From positions 1,299,001 through 1,363,000 of the forward strand of contig NC_014816.1 of assembly GCF_000175215.2 (NCBI RefSeq): 64,000 bases of DNA, in the 5' to 3' direction. The DNA is from Asticcacaulis excentricus CB 48. Lineage in GTDB: Bacteria > Pseudomonadota > Alphaproteobacteria > Caulobacterales > Caulobacteraceae. The position numbers and the translations under genes were made by a program. The notes below the pieces were generated by a model, which saw only the letters and a list, made by a program, of their open reading frames with translations, had not been told where the DNA came from and did no database searches. This document shows, one piece after another, positions 1 through 8,182 of the stretch (position 1 is its first letter; the number at the start of each line of letters is the position of its first letter).

Positions 1-230
1 GGCCGGTCGATTTGCACCTGCAAAGACAGGGGCTCACCCTTACGGGCGACGTCCGCCTGAGCGGCGAGACCTGGCCCTCAGATTTGCGTTTGCGCCTGCG
101 GGTGCCAAAAAACATGCGATTGGCTGCGGTCACGGTCAACGGTAAAAAAGCGGTGGTCGAGGGTGAAGATGTAGTGATCCGGCCACAGGGCGGGCCATTG
201 CGCATTCAAGCCCGCTTGCGCAAGGGATAA
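1..230 (+). CDS. 3' end of an unidentified gene (C-terminal fragment)
   Basis: The frame is open from the window edge to a TAA at 228-230, so only the last ~75 residues are present. The fragment is rich in alternating basic and hydrophobic residues (RLRLRVP, AAVTVNGKKA). This resembles the C-terminal beta-sandwich of secreted glycoside hydrolases, where a 'VxVNGK' turn is common, but that is only a resemblance. No catalytic motif is visible and the family cannot be named from this piece. It runs in the same direction as the amino acid permease that follows. Confidence 0.6.
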   Translation, partial: PVDLHLQRQGLTLTGDVRLSGETWPSDLRLRLRVPKNMRLAAVTVNGKKAVVEGEDVVIRPQGGPLRIQARLRKG

Positions 231-354
231 AGGTTGCGTTTGATACGAGTGTGCTGTGATGGTCAACTGGACGGTTGACAGTCGCAGTAAAAGCGACACA
301 AATCGTATACGAAACGGGGATCGACGCCGCGGCGTCTTGTTTAAGGGACTTTTC

Positions 355-1761
355 ATGGGATTGTTTGGACCGCTAAAACCGCTGCATCGGGCGGAAGAAG
401 ACGGCAAGGCGCTGGCCAAGACGCTGAGCTGGCCGCACCTGATGGCGCTGGGCATAGGCGGCATTATCGGCACGGGCATCTACACGCTGACCGGCGTGGG
501 GGCGGGGCTCGCTGGGCCCGGCGTACTCGTCTCCTTTGCCCTGTGCGGTCTGGTCTGCGCATGCGCGGCCTTGTGCTACACCGAAATGTCTACCCTGATC
601 CCCGCCGCGGGCTCGGCCTACACTTACACCTATTCGGCGATCGGTGAGGTGGCGGGTTGGGTCGTCGGCTGGGCGCTGATCCTCGAATATTCTCTGGCCT
701 GCTCCAGCGTGGCGGTCGGCTGGTCGGCACACCTTGTGGGCTGGCTGAATGAGGGGATGGGCCTGCAATTACCGGCCTTCCTGCTCAATGCGCCGCACGC
801 GGGCGGCCTCGTCAACTTGCCGGCAGTACTGGTATCGCTGGCAGTGATGGGTCTTTTGATGATCGGTGCGCGCGAAAGCGCCACGCTGAACATCCTTTTG
901 GTCATCATCAAGATCGTGGCGCTGGGGGCCTTTATTGTCCTGGGCCTGCCAGCCATTCAGGCCGGGAATTACGATCCGTTCGCCCCGTATGGTTTTATCG
1001 GTCAGCAGATCGGCGGCGAAAAAGTCGGCATCATGGCGGCGGCCGCCATCGTCTTTTTCGCGTTTTTCGGCTTTGATGCGGTTTCGACCTCTGCGGAGGA
1101 GGCCAAGAAGCCGGGCCGCGACCTGACCATCGGCATTCTGGGCTCCATGGCCGTTTCGACCCTGATCTACATGCTGGTCGCCGGTGTGGCCGTCGGTGTC
1201 GCGCCGTTTCAGGAAATCGCCAACAGCGCCGAACCGCTGCCGCACATCCTGCGTGAAATCGGCTATCCGATGGTGGCCGGCCTCGTCGGTCTGGCCGCCA
1301 TCGTCGCCCTGCCATCGGTCATTCTGGTCATGATGTATGGTCAGAGCCGCATCTTCTTCGTCATGGCGCGCGACGGCCTGCTGCCGCAGGCGGTGGCCAA
1401 GGTCAATAAGAAAGGCTCGCCGGCGCTCATCACCCTGATCACCGGTATCTTCGTGGCCATCTTCGCCGGTTTTGTGCCGCTGAAAGAGATCGCTGCCCTG
1501 TCGAACGCCGGGACGCTGATCGCCTTTATCGCCGTGGCCCTGTCGATGATCATCCTGCGTCGCCGCTTCCCGAACCTGCCGCGCACTTTCAAGACGCCAG
1601 CCTATCTGCTGGTCGGGATTGCGGCAATCTTAGGCTGCGCCTTCATCTTCTACAGCCTGCCGATTCAGAGCCAGCTCTTTACCCTTATCTGGATGGCGAT
1701 TGGTCTGGTCGTCTATTTCTCTTACGGTAAGTGGCATAGCCGCCTGAAAAGAGAGGGTTAA
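355..1761 (+). CDS. APC-superfamily amino acid permease
   Basis: Inner-membrane amino acid transporter of the APC superfamily, closest in look to the cationic amino acid transporter (CAT/YfnA-like) group. The protein of 468 residues has 12 or more hydrophobic segments. It carries the family's first-helix motif GIGGIIGTGI (about residues 32-41), which forms the unwound substrate site, and the conserved FFAFFGFDAV segment. The frame is open further upstream, but the ATG at 355 is preferred: it has AAGGGA just upstream and gives the usual N-terminus (MGLFGPLKPLHR). The substrate cannot be read from the sequence. A hairpin between this gene and the convergent ABC transporter genes probably ends its transcript. 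Confidence 0.9.
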   Translation: MGLFGPLKPLHRAEEDGKALAKTLSWPHLMALGIGGIIGTGIYTLTGVGAGLAGPGVLVSFALCGLVCACAALCYTEMSTLIPAAGSAYTYTYSAIGEVAGWVVGWALILEYSLACSSVAVGWSAHLVGWLNEGMGLQLPAFLLNAPHAGGLVNLPAVLVSLAVMGLLMIGARESATLNILLVIIKIVALGAFIVLGLPAIQAGNYDPFAPYGFIGQQIGGEKVGIMAAAAIVFFAFFGFDAVSTSAEEAKKPGRDLTIGILGSMAVSTLIYMLVAGVAVGVAPFQEIANSAEPLPHILREIGYPMVAGLVGLAAIVALPSVILVMMYGQSRIFFVMARDGLLPQAVAKVNKKGSPALITLITGIFVAIFAGFVPLKEIAALSNAGTLIAFIAVALSMIILRRRFPNLPRTFKTPAYLLVGIAAILGCAFIFYSLPIQSQLFTLIWMAIGLVVYFSYGKWHSRLKREG

Positions 1762-1782
1762 ATCCTGTTGAGATGAACCAAG

Positions 1783-1804
1783 AGGGCGGGGAAAACCCCG
1801 CCCT
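1783..1804. terminator. Bidirectional hairpin between convergent genes
   Basis: A perfect 9-bp stem, AGGGCGGGG / CCCCGCCCT, closes an AAAA loop midway between the permease stop (1761) and the ATPase stop (1815). The T-run is weak on both strands, so this is a probable intrinsic terminator or transcript-end hairpin serving both convergent genes. Confidence 0.65.
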
Positions 1805-1814
1805 GAACTTCTTT

Positions 1815-2624
1815 TCAAGCCGGTTCGGTCAGCGGAACAGGCGCGTGATCGTGGGCTTCGAGGAAGCTGACGATGCGACGGCGGCATTCGACGAACTGCA
1901 TATCCTGCATCACGACCCTACGGTCGCGCGGGCGCGGAGTCTTTACGTCCACGATCTGCCCAATGCGGGCCTTGGGGCCATTGGTCATCATGACCACGCG
2001 ATCTGCCAGCAGCACCGCCTCATCGACATCGTGCGTGATCATCAGCACGGTCGAGCGGATGCGTTCGTGCAGTTCCATCACGGTGTCCTGAAGATGGGCA
2101 CGGGTGAGGGCATCGAGCGCGCCAAAGGGCTCATCCAGAAGTAGCACCTTGGGCTCCATCGCCAAGGCGCGGGCAATTCCGACGCGTTGTTTCATGCCGC
2201 CTGAGATTTCGCCAGGGCGTTTATCCTTGGCATGAGTCATCTTGACCAGTTCCAGATTGTGCAGGGTGCGGTCGTGGAGCTGTTTTAGGTTTTCCTTGGC
2301 GCCATAGAGCTTGGCGACGGCCAGACGCACGTTCTCATAAACGGTCATCCACGGCAGAAGCGAATGGTTCTGGAACACCACGGCGCGTTCGGGGCCGGGG
2401 CCTTTGATCTCTTTATTGTCGAGCAAGGCAGCCCCCAGCGTCACCGGCACAAGGCCCGCGACCACATTCAGTAGCGTGGATTTGCCGCAACCGGAATGGC
2501 CGATGATCGACAGGAATTCGCCCTTGTGGACGCTCAGAGAGACATTGTCGAGCACCTGAGAAATGACGCCGTCGCGCTCGAAATCGACATAGATGTTTTC
2601 AAGAGAAAGAAGCGGTTTGGACAT
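1815..2624 (-). CDS. Nitrate/sulfonate-type ABC transporter ATP-binding protein (NrtD/SsuB-like)
   Basis: Cytoplasmic ATPase that powers the permease encoded just upstream. In 269 residues it has Walker A GHSGCGKST (42-50), the Q-loop region VVFQNHSLLPW (~82-92), the ABC signature SGGMKQR (141-147) and Walker B VLLLDEP (160-166). The sequence belongs to the NrtD/SsuB/TauB group of anion importers. The 'NHSLLPW' segment is typical of the nitrate/nitrite branch, which fits the NrtA-like binding protein in the same operon. It follows the permease gene by 12 bp and is the last gene of the leftward operon porin - binding protein - permease - ATPase. Confidence 0.9.
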   Translation of the reverse strand: MSKPLLSLENIYVDFERDGVISQVLDNVSLSVHKGEFLSIIGHSGCGKSTLLNVVAGLVPVTLGAALLDNKEIKGPGPERAVVFQNHSLLPWMTVYENVRLAVAKLYGAKENLKQLHDRTLHNLELVKMTHAKDKRPGEISGGMKQRVGIARALAMEPKVLLLDEPFGALDALTRAHLQDTVMELHERIRSTVLMITHDVDEAVLLADRVVMMTNGPKARIGQIVDVKTPRPRDRRVVMQDMQFVECRRRIVSFLEAHDHAPVPLTEPA

Positions 2625-2636
2625 GAGAGTTCCTTT

Positions 2637-3545
2637 TTAATCCGCAGTGGTCCCGCGTGAGACGTACTGACCTACAAGGGCCACGAGCCGGTCGAGCACA
2701 AAGCCGACCAGACCGACCCAGACGAGGGCGACGATGATGTCGGACATTCGCGAAGAGTTGTACTGATCCCAGATAAAGAAGCCGATGCCGACGCCACCTA
2801 GCAGCATTTCGGACGCCACAATCGCCAGCCAGCTCATGCCGACCCCGATGCGCAGGCCTGTAAAGATGTGCGGCGTGGCGGCGGGTAGCATGATCTTGAA
2901 GAAGTATTCACCGGGCGTCAGACGTAACACTCTGGCGACATTGACATAATCCTGCGGGATATTGCGCACGCCGACCATGGTGTTGATCACAATGGGCCAG
3001 ATGGAGGTGATAAAAATCACGAATAGGGCCGAGGGCTGGGCTTCGCGCAAGGCGGCCAGTGAGATGGGCAGCCAGGCCAGCGGCGGCACAGTGCGCAGGA
3101 CCTGAATGATCGGGTCTGTCCCTTTGCGCGCCCAATCAACCGTACCGAGGAAAGCCCCCAGCAGGACGCCGCACACGGCGGCCAGCCCAAAGCCGATACC
3201 GACGCGCGACAGAGAGGTCAGGACATGCCAGAACAGGCCCTTGTCCACGCCTCCTCGGTCATAGAAGGGATCAAAGATCAGTTCCTGCGCTTCCATCAAG
3301 ACCATGGAGGGCGAGGGCAGGCCCCCCGGAAAGGCGGTACCCAGCGCTTCCCACATCAGAAGCAAGGCACTCACCGTGAGCAAAGGCATCAGGTAGTTAC
3401 CGGCCTTGTCGGCCAGCTTGCGCCGTTTGGAAGCCGCTATCTGTTTGGCCTGAGCCGCCGCCAGAAGGATCTGGTTGTGATCGGCGACAGGGTCGGCGGG
3501 CGTGTTAGGCTGAGGGGCGGTCATTTTGTGAACTTCGAAGGGCAT
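2637..3545 (-). CDS. Nitrate-type ABC transporter permease (NrtB/SsuC-like)
   Basis: Inner-membrane permease of 302 residues with a long cytoplasmic N-terminus, about six hydrophobic segments and the BPD/MetI-type cytoplasmic loop near residues 212-236 (EYFFKIMLPAA...G). The sequence matches the NrtB/CmpB/SsuC group, whose members form the channel for nitrate, bicarbonate or sulfonates. Start at 3545 has GAGG seven bases upstream; an ATG at 3524 is a possible alternative. A GC-rich hairpin and an 11-G tract separate it from the binding-protein gene. Confidence 0.9.
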   Translation of the reverse strand: MPFEVHKMTAPQPNTPADPVADHNQILLAAAQAKQIAASKRRKLADKAGNYLMPLLTVSALLLMWEALGTAFPGGLPSPSMVLMEAQELIFDPFYDRGGVDKGLFWHVLTSLSRVGIGFGLAAVCGVLLGAFLGTVDWARKGTDPIIQVLRTVPPLAWLPISLAALREAQPSALFVIFITSIWPIVINTMVGVRNIPQDYVNVARVLRLTPGEYFFKIMLPAATPHIFTGLRIGVGMSWLAIVASEMLLGGVGIGFFIWDQYNSSRMSDIIVALVWVGLVGFVLDRLVALVGQYVSRGTTAD

Positions 3546-3559
3546 GGAAACCTCAATAT

Positions 3560-3591
3560 CCCTCTCCCCCGAAGGGGAGAGGGGGGGGGGG
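3560..3591 (-). repeat. Intercistronic UUCG hairpin plus 11-G tract
   Basis: Between the binding-protein and permease genes lies a perfect 10-bp stem (CCCTCTCCCC / GGGGAGAGGG, read on the minus strand). It closes a TTCG loop with a C-G closing pair, the extra-stable UUCG configuration. Directly against the stem on the upstream side is a run of 11 G on the plus strand (3581-3591). The hairpin could protect or attenuate mRNA and so lower permease and ATPase yield relative to the binding protein. It may also be a member of a dispersed intergenic repeat. Confidence 0.7.
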
Positions 3592-3593
3592 CG

Positions 3594-4844
3594 TTAGGCC
3601 AGCTTCTTGACGGGCTGGCTGGCGAGGTAGGCATTCGGGTTGGTCCAGTCGAAGGTCTTGCCATCGAAGAAGCGCTCGACGCCGCGGGAGTCCGCCGGGG
3701 CCGGGATGCCATACTGTTTGGCGACTTCGCGCCACAGGTCGGAGCGGTTGACCTTGTTGACCAGAGCCTTGGTATCCACGTCGTTGTCGATAATGCCCCA
3801 ACGCTTGTTTTCGGTGACGAACCAGGTGTCGTGCGACTTGAACGGGAAGCCGGCATTGTCGGCCCAGAACTTCATCAAATGGGCTGAGCCGGAGACGTTG
3901 CGGCCATCGCCGTAATTAATTTTACCCTGGAGGCGCGGTAGGATGTCGTTGATCGGCACGTTGATATACTGACGCCCAGCGGTGATGGCGCACATGGCGG
4001 GGCGATTCTTGTCGCACCATTGCTGGGCTTCCATGACCGCCGCGATCAGGGCCTTGGCCGCATTCGGGTACTTATCGACCCAGTCGGCGCGCATCCCCAA
4101 CGCCTTTTCCGGATGGTTCATCCAGATTTCTGAGCTGGTGGTGGCAGTATAGCCGATTTTCTGGTTCACCAACTGACCGTTCCACGGCTCACCGACGCAG
4201 AAGACGTCTTGCGTCCCGGCTTTCATGTTGGCCACCATTTGCGGCGGCGGGATGACGATGGTGGAGACATCCGTATCCGGATTGATCCCGGCAGCCGCCA
4301 GCCAGTAGCGCACCCACAGATCATGCGTGCCGCCGCGATAGGTCATGGCCACCTTGGCCAGATTGCCGGCGGCCTTCATCTGGGCAAACTTGGCCTTGGC
4401 GCCGGCGGCATTGAGGCCGACCTGCACGTTTTTCAGATCATTGCCGACGCTGATACCCTGACCATTGGTATTGAGCCGCGACAGAATATACATCGGCGTC
4501 TTGCGCGCTCCGACGCCAAGGGTGAATTGATACGGCATGGGGCTGAGGATGTGTGCTCCGTCGATGCCGCCGCCTTGTGAGCCCAGCACGATATTGTCGC
4601 GCGTAGCGCCCCACGAAGCCTGTTTCAGGACCTCGACATTGGGCAGGCCGTATTTGGCAAACAGGCCTTTTTCCTTGGCGATGATGAGGGGGGAGGCATC
4701 GGTCAGGGCAATGAAGCCCAACTTGGCACCGGAAACCTCAGGCCCCTGACCGGCCGCATAGGCACCGGAGGGAAAAAGCCCTTTGGCAGCGGCGACGGTG
4801 GCGGCGGCCCCGATCAGGGCCTGACGGCGGGAAAAGGTGGTCAT
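3594..4844 (-). CDS. Nitrate-type ABC transporter substrate-binding protein (NrtA-like), Tat-exported
   Basis: Periplasmic solute-binding component of the importer. The 416-residue protein begins with a twin-arginine signal (TTFSRRQALIGAAATVAAA, then a hydrophobic stretch ending ...GAYA). It continues with the NrtA/SsuA/TauA-like fold opening 'KLGFIALTDASPLIIAKEKG', in which the D-A-S-P-L segment is typical of nitrate and bicarbonate binders. Length is close to the NrtA family's core. Start ATG at 4844 has AAGGGA upstream. Substrate is inferred as nitrate/nitrite from the family resemblance; bicarbonate or a sulfonate cannot be excluded. Confidence 0.88.
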   Translation of the reverse strand: MTTFSRRQALIGAAATVAAAKGLFPSGAYAAGQGPEVSGAKLGFIALTDASPLIIAKEKGLFAKYGLPNVEVLKQASWGATRDNIVLGSQGGGIDGAHILSPMPYQFTLGVGARKTPMYILSRLNTNGQGISVGNDLKNVQVGLNAAGAKAKFAQMKAAGNLAKVAMTYRGGTHDLWVRYWLAAAGINPDTDVSTIVIPPPQMVANMKAGTQDVFCVGEPWNGQLVNQKIGYTATTSSEIWMNHPEKALGMRADWVDKYPNAAKALIAAVMEAQQWCDKNRPAMCAITAGRQYINVPINDILPRLQGKINYGDGRNVSGSAHLMKFWADNAGFPFKSHDTWFVTENKRWGIIDNDVDTKALVNKVNRSDLWREVAKQYGIPAPADSRGVERFFDGKTFDWTNPNAYLASQPVKKLA

Positions 4845-4857
4845 ATCAGACAGTCCC

Positions 4858-6111
4858 TTAAAGTTTATATTCGAAGCCGACCCACACTTTGGTGCGCGAG
4901 GCGGGCATCAGGGTGTTGGCGCGCTCAAAGTCGGCATATTTCAGCAGCAGCGACAGGTTCTTCGTCAGGCCAGAGGCAAACTGCGCGTCGAACTCCGTGC
5001 CGATTGACTGGCTGAGGCGATCTGTCTCAAAGTCGTGGTAGGCGAGCGTCAGGGTCGGGTTTTTGATCAGCGGGAAGGACGGGTGGGTGTAGCCTGCTAC
5101 TGTCAGGGTGTAGCTAAGGTTTTTAAACCCGTTGGCCATGGTCTTGTTGCCATTGAAGGCCAGCGCATCGGACCAGCCATTGAAGGCGTGCGCCGTGGCC
5201 AGAGGCGTAATAAAGCCGCGCGTGCCATCGCCTTCAAAGGTCTCGTAACCCACCTTGAAGGTGTACATGTCCCAGGTCGCTGCCCCGTCGATATTGGCGG
5301 CGGACAGCTCGAAATCGGCCGGGTTATAGCCATAGTCGGTTTGTTTGGCGTAATAGCCGGAATAGGCCAGCTTGAAGGATGATACCCACGCCGAACCGGA
5401 CGCCTTGAGGCCGATGGTATTGGTCGAGTTCGCCTTGGCATTCTCGAAATCGAGCGCGTAATCAAAGACCTGAAGCTTTAAGGCTTCAGTGATCGGTAGC
5501 GTGACATTCAATAAATGGCTGTCAGAATCCCAGTCGGCGGTTTCCCCCAGAACACGGTTGACCTGAAACACATAGGCGTAGGTAACGGCCAGCTTGCCCA
5601 CCGTGGTATCGACGCGCAGAGCATCGAAGGTCTGTTCGTCCTGACGCCAGCCGATATTGCCGATGAAGCGCGCATCGTCGAGGATGAGGCGCTGACGACC
5701 GGCGGTGACGGTGGTGAAACTTGAGGGCGTCCACACCACCTGCGCACGGTTCAGTTCGGTCACTGTCGGGTCGTTGACGGCGGGATATTGGGTCTTGCCG
5801 TTGGTGGTTGAGTTGTAGTCGTCGTCGAGAGCGCGGACATCATCGAATTCCACGAGAAATTTCAGGTTCTTCCAGTCTGCCGACTGAAAGCCAATGCGAT
5901 TGCGCAGAGTGAGCGCCGCCCCCTTTTTCAGCCCCGCCTGATCCACGCCCTCGTAGCGCAGACGGCTTTCCAGCAGAGGCTTACCCATGGCCAGCGCCTC
6001 ACCAAACGTCTCCTGAGCGAAAGCCGGGGCACAGAGCCCGCTTAAAAATGTTGCGCCGCACAAAATTAAGGGCGCGCTTTTCCGACGCAGCTTTAGATGG
6101 GCCACGGTCAT
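4858..6111 (-). CDS. Outer-membrane beta-barrel porin (alginate_export-like), first gene of the nitrate-type operon
   Basis: Signal peptide (basic HLKLRRK, hydrophobic core, ...PAFAQ cleavage region), then ~390 residues of short amphipathic strands ending in the aromatic-rich 'VWVGFEYKL'. The opening 'PLLESRLRYEGVDQ' and 'TLRNRIGFQSADWKNLKF' resemble the alginate-export porin family. Its position 13 bp ahead of a nitrate-type ABC transporter suggests it supplies the outer-membrane pore for the same anion. ATG at 6111 is chosen; a TTG at 6129 in the same frame lacks a ribosome-binding site. Confidence 0.82.
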   Translation of the reverse strand: MTVAHLKLRRKSAPLILCGATFLSGLCAPAFAQETFGEALAMGKPLLESRLRYEGVDQAGLKKGAALTLRNRIGFQSADWKNLKFLVEFDDVRALDDDYNSTTNGKTQYPAVNDPTVTELNRAQVVWTPSSFTTVTAGRQRLILDDARFIGNIGWRQDEQTFDALRVDTTVGKLAVTYAYVFQVNRVLGETADWDSDSHLLNVTLPITEALKLQVFDYALDFENAKANSTNTIGLKASGSAWVSSFKLAYSGYYAKQTDYGYNPADFELSAANIDGAATWDMYTFKVGYETFEGDGTRGFITPLATAHAFNGWSDALAFNGNKTMANGFKNLSYTLTVAGYTHPSFPLIKNPTLTLAYHDFETDRLSQSIGTEFDAQFASGLTKNLSLLLKYADFERANTLMPASRTKVWVGFEYKL

Positions 6112-6523
6112 ATCCCCTGAAAAGAGCAAAAAAAAACGCCCCAGACTAAACCGCAGGTTCCCCCGATGCGGTAATGGTCTGAGACGTCGTTGTCCGGTTA
6201 TAGGCGAAGCCCTCTGTGGCGCCGCCGTGTGTTATCCGCCTTTGGATAACGTCGTCAGCGTCATACAACATTCACTGGGCGTCAATCTCTTTTTTCGCAT
6301 CTGCGTAAAGTTTTTAAAGGCGGGCGGGTTGTGAGGTATTTTGGTCACAAACCCCGAGGCCGCATCATGCGACTATGTGGCGAGGCCCCGACCGCGCCAC
6401 GCCGACTGTGCCCGTGAGGCGCGCTTCCTTTGCAAATCCTCAACAGATGTGCGCTGCGGTAATCTTTCATTATCCATAGTTCGGTCATAAAGGCGCGAGA
6501 CTACTGACGCTCCGGAGACCCTC
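6112..6523. other. Regulatory region between the nitrate-type operon and nlpD-like gene
   Basis: This 412-bp divergent intergenic region should hold promoters for both neighbours. Two inverted repeats are visible: GTTATCC-N6-GGATAAC (6231-6250) and TTGTGA-N10-TCACAA (6329-6350). No clear sigma-54 site (TGGCAC-N5-TTGCA) was found on the minus strand, which would have been expected for NtrC control. No coding potential was recognised. Confidence 0.5.
6231..6250. promoter_or_regulatory. Candidate operator, GTTATCC-N6-GGATAAC
   Basis: A perfect 7-bp inverted repeat with a 6-bp spacer lies 120 bp upstream of the porin start, giving half-sites one helical turn apart. That geometry suits a dimeric regulator. 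The identity of the regulator is unknown. Confidence 0.4.
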
Positions 6524-7630
6524 ATGCGCACCTTCAAGCGAATTTCCGTTTTTGTCCTGCCGGTGGTGCTGGCTGCGGCCCTTTCGGCTTGTACGGTGAT
6601 GCCTCAGGCGCCGAAATATCCTATTTATATGGAGAATAGGCCGGTCGCCGAGGGGCCGCGGCCCGCACCGGTTGAGCCGTCACAGGCACCGGCCGAGGAG
6701 CCGACGGGGATCCAGCCGTTAGGCTCCAAGGGCGGGATCACGACCACGGAGTTGCCGCCCCCCCCTCCGCCGCCGCCGCCGGCCAACACCGTAGCAACTA
6801 AGCCCGGGCCGACTGCTCCCAAGCCCGTAGCGACCCTGCCGGTCCACGACAGCCGGGCGGGGTTTGTCTACACGCTTCAGCCTAAGGATACGTTGTTTGG
6901 CGTGTCGCGGCGTTTTGGCGTGCCGGTACAGACCCTGTACAAAATGAACGGTCTGGCGTCTGACTCGGTGACCCATATCGGTCAGAAGATTTTGCTGCCG
7001 GAGACGGCGAAGGACAAGGGAACGGAAACCTATGCCTCCGGGCCGGCCCCTGACCGTGTCAAGGCGGTCGTCGCGCAGGCCGATGCGCCGAGACCTGCCG
7101 TAATGCCGCCCGCACCCAAGCCGGTCGTGTCGGCACCTGTGGCAAAACCTGTTGTCACCGCGCCGACGCCGGCGCCCGCCAAGCCGGTTGAGGTCGCCAA
7201 AAGCTTGCCGTCCGATACGGCCGGGATCGTCAAACTGGGCAAGGGACGCTTTGTCTGGCCGTACAAGGGTAATGTGCTGGTCCGCTACGGTCAGTTGGCA
7301 CCGAACGTGCGCAATGACGGCATCAATATTGGTGGTCCGGAAGGGGTGGATATTGTGGCCGCCGATGAAGGTACGGTGGTCTATGTCGGCGATCAGGTGA
7401 AGGAACTCGGCAATACAGTCTATATCCGTCACGCCGATGGCTTTTACACCGGCTATTCGCACCTCGGTAAGGTCAGCGTGAAGTCCGGGCAAAAGGTCGC
7501 TCAGGGGCAGGCCGTCGGCACCATGGGCAAATCGGGGGCGGTGGACCGGCCGCAACTACATTTCGAAGTGCGCTATACGCCGTCCTCTGAAATCGCCAAG
7601 CCGTTTGATCCGACACTGGTTCTGCCCTGA
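6524..7630 (+). CDS. nlpD: NlpD-like lipoprotein: LysM domain plus degenerate LytM (M23) domain
   Basis: Lipoprotein (lipobox ...LSAC, lipid Cys about residue 23) of 368 residues. A proline-rich linker with a run of eight prolines is followed by one LysM peptidoglycan-binding repeat (about 115-160) and a C-terminal LytM/M23 fold (about 235-365). The first metal-binding motif HxxxD is replaced by 'NDGIN' near residue 263, while the later SHL and LHFEV parts persist. This is the pattern of E. coli NlpD, which activates amidases rather than cutting the wall. It is therefore probably a division or cell-separation factor and not an endopeptidase. yajC and secDF follow on the same strand. Confidence 0.85.
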   Translation: MRTFKRISVFVLPVVLAAALSACTVMPQAPKYPIYMENRPVAEGPRPAPVEPSQAPAEEPTGIQPLGSKGGITTTELPPPPPPPPPANTVATKPGPTAPKPVATLPVHDSRAGFVYTLQPKDTLFGVSRRFGVPVQTLYKMNGLASDSVTHIGQKILLPETAKDKGTETYASGPAPDRVKAVVAQADAPRPAVMPPAPKPVVSAPVAKPVVTAPTPAPAKPVEVAKSLPSDTAGIVKLGKGRFVWPYKGNVLVRYGQLAPNVRNDGINIGGPEGVDIVAADEGTVVYVGDQVKELGNTVYIRHADGFYTGYSHLGKVSVKSGQKVAQGQAVGTMGKSGAVDRPQLHFEVRYTPSSEIAKPFDPTLVLP

Positions 7631-7771
7631 TGCGGATGCCATTGGCTGCCCAAAGCATTGCACGTGTAAGGAAGCCGTAAAAAGCACATTGACCTTTTAA
7701 TCTGTGTGCCTATGTATGGCCCAACCCTATTCCCTGCCTGCCGTTGGCGGGCCTAAACGGAGACCCCGGTC

Positions 7772-8071
7772 TTGGATACTGCCGCTCTTGTTCAGCTTCT
7801 GCCCTTCGTGGCGATCTTCGTCCTAATGTATTTCCTCATCATCCGCCCGCAGCAAAAGCGCGCGAAGGAACATCAGGCGCAACTCAATGCCGTCAAGCGC
7901 AACGACACTGTCGTCCTGTCGAACGGCATGATCGGCAAGATCACCCGCGTCGAAGACACCCAGGTGATGGTGGAAATCGCGTCGGGTGTGAATGTGCCAG
8001 TCGTCAAGTCGATGATTGCCGAAGTCCGCACTAAGGGCGAGCCCGCCCCGGCCAATGACAAGGCCGCTTAA
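7772..8071 (+). CDS. yajC: Preprotein translocase subunit YajC
   Basis: Small inner-membrane protein of 99 residues with one N-terminal transmembrane helix (LLPFVAIFVLMYFLIIR), followed by the family hallmark RPQQKRAKEHQ and a short cytoplasmic SH3-like region. YajC associates with SecDF at the Sec translocon. The start codon is TTG at 7772, supported by GGAG about nine bases upstream and by the family's N-terminal length. A strong terminator separates it from secDF, so the two may be expressed partly independently. Confidence 0.93.
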   Translation: MDTAALVQLLPFVAIFVLMYFLIIRPQQKRAKEHQAQLNAVKRNDTVVLSNGMIGKITRVEDTQVMVEIASGVNVPVVKSMIAEVRTKGEPAPANDKAA

Positions 8072-8090
8072 TCGGGTTCAGTCCATTTGG

Positions 8091-8119
8091 GCCTGTCTGA
8101 TCCGTCAGACAGGCTTTTT
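8091..8119 (+). terminator. Intrinsic terminator after yajC
   Basis: Perfect 10-bp stem GCCTGTCTGA / TCAGACAGGC with a 4-base loop, followed directly by TTTTT and a second T-run. It sits 20 bp after the yajC stop and about 65 bp before secDF. Transcription into secDF therefore needs read-through or a promoter just after it. Confidence 0.9.
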
Positions 8120-8182
8120 GTGTTTTTATTCAACCCGTTCCTGCAAACTTTTCGCAGCGGGAACTAAAGGGTCGTAACGATC

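Noticed and set aside
3581..3591. 11-G run as proof of phase variation
   Set aside because: Kept only as a possibility in a finding: it is outside coding sequence and no length variation can be seen from one sequence.
6329..6350. TTGTGA-N10-TCACAA as a CRP site
   Set aside because: CRP sites have a six-base spacer between the TGTGA/TCACA arms; here it is ten (twelve counted from the GTGA core edges), so the match is not accepted as CRP.
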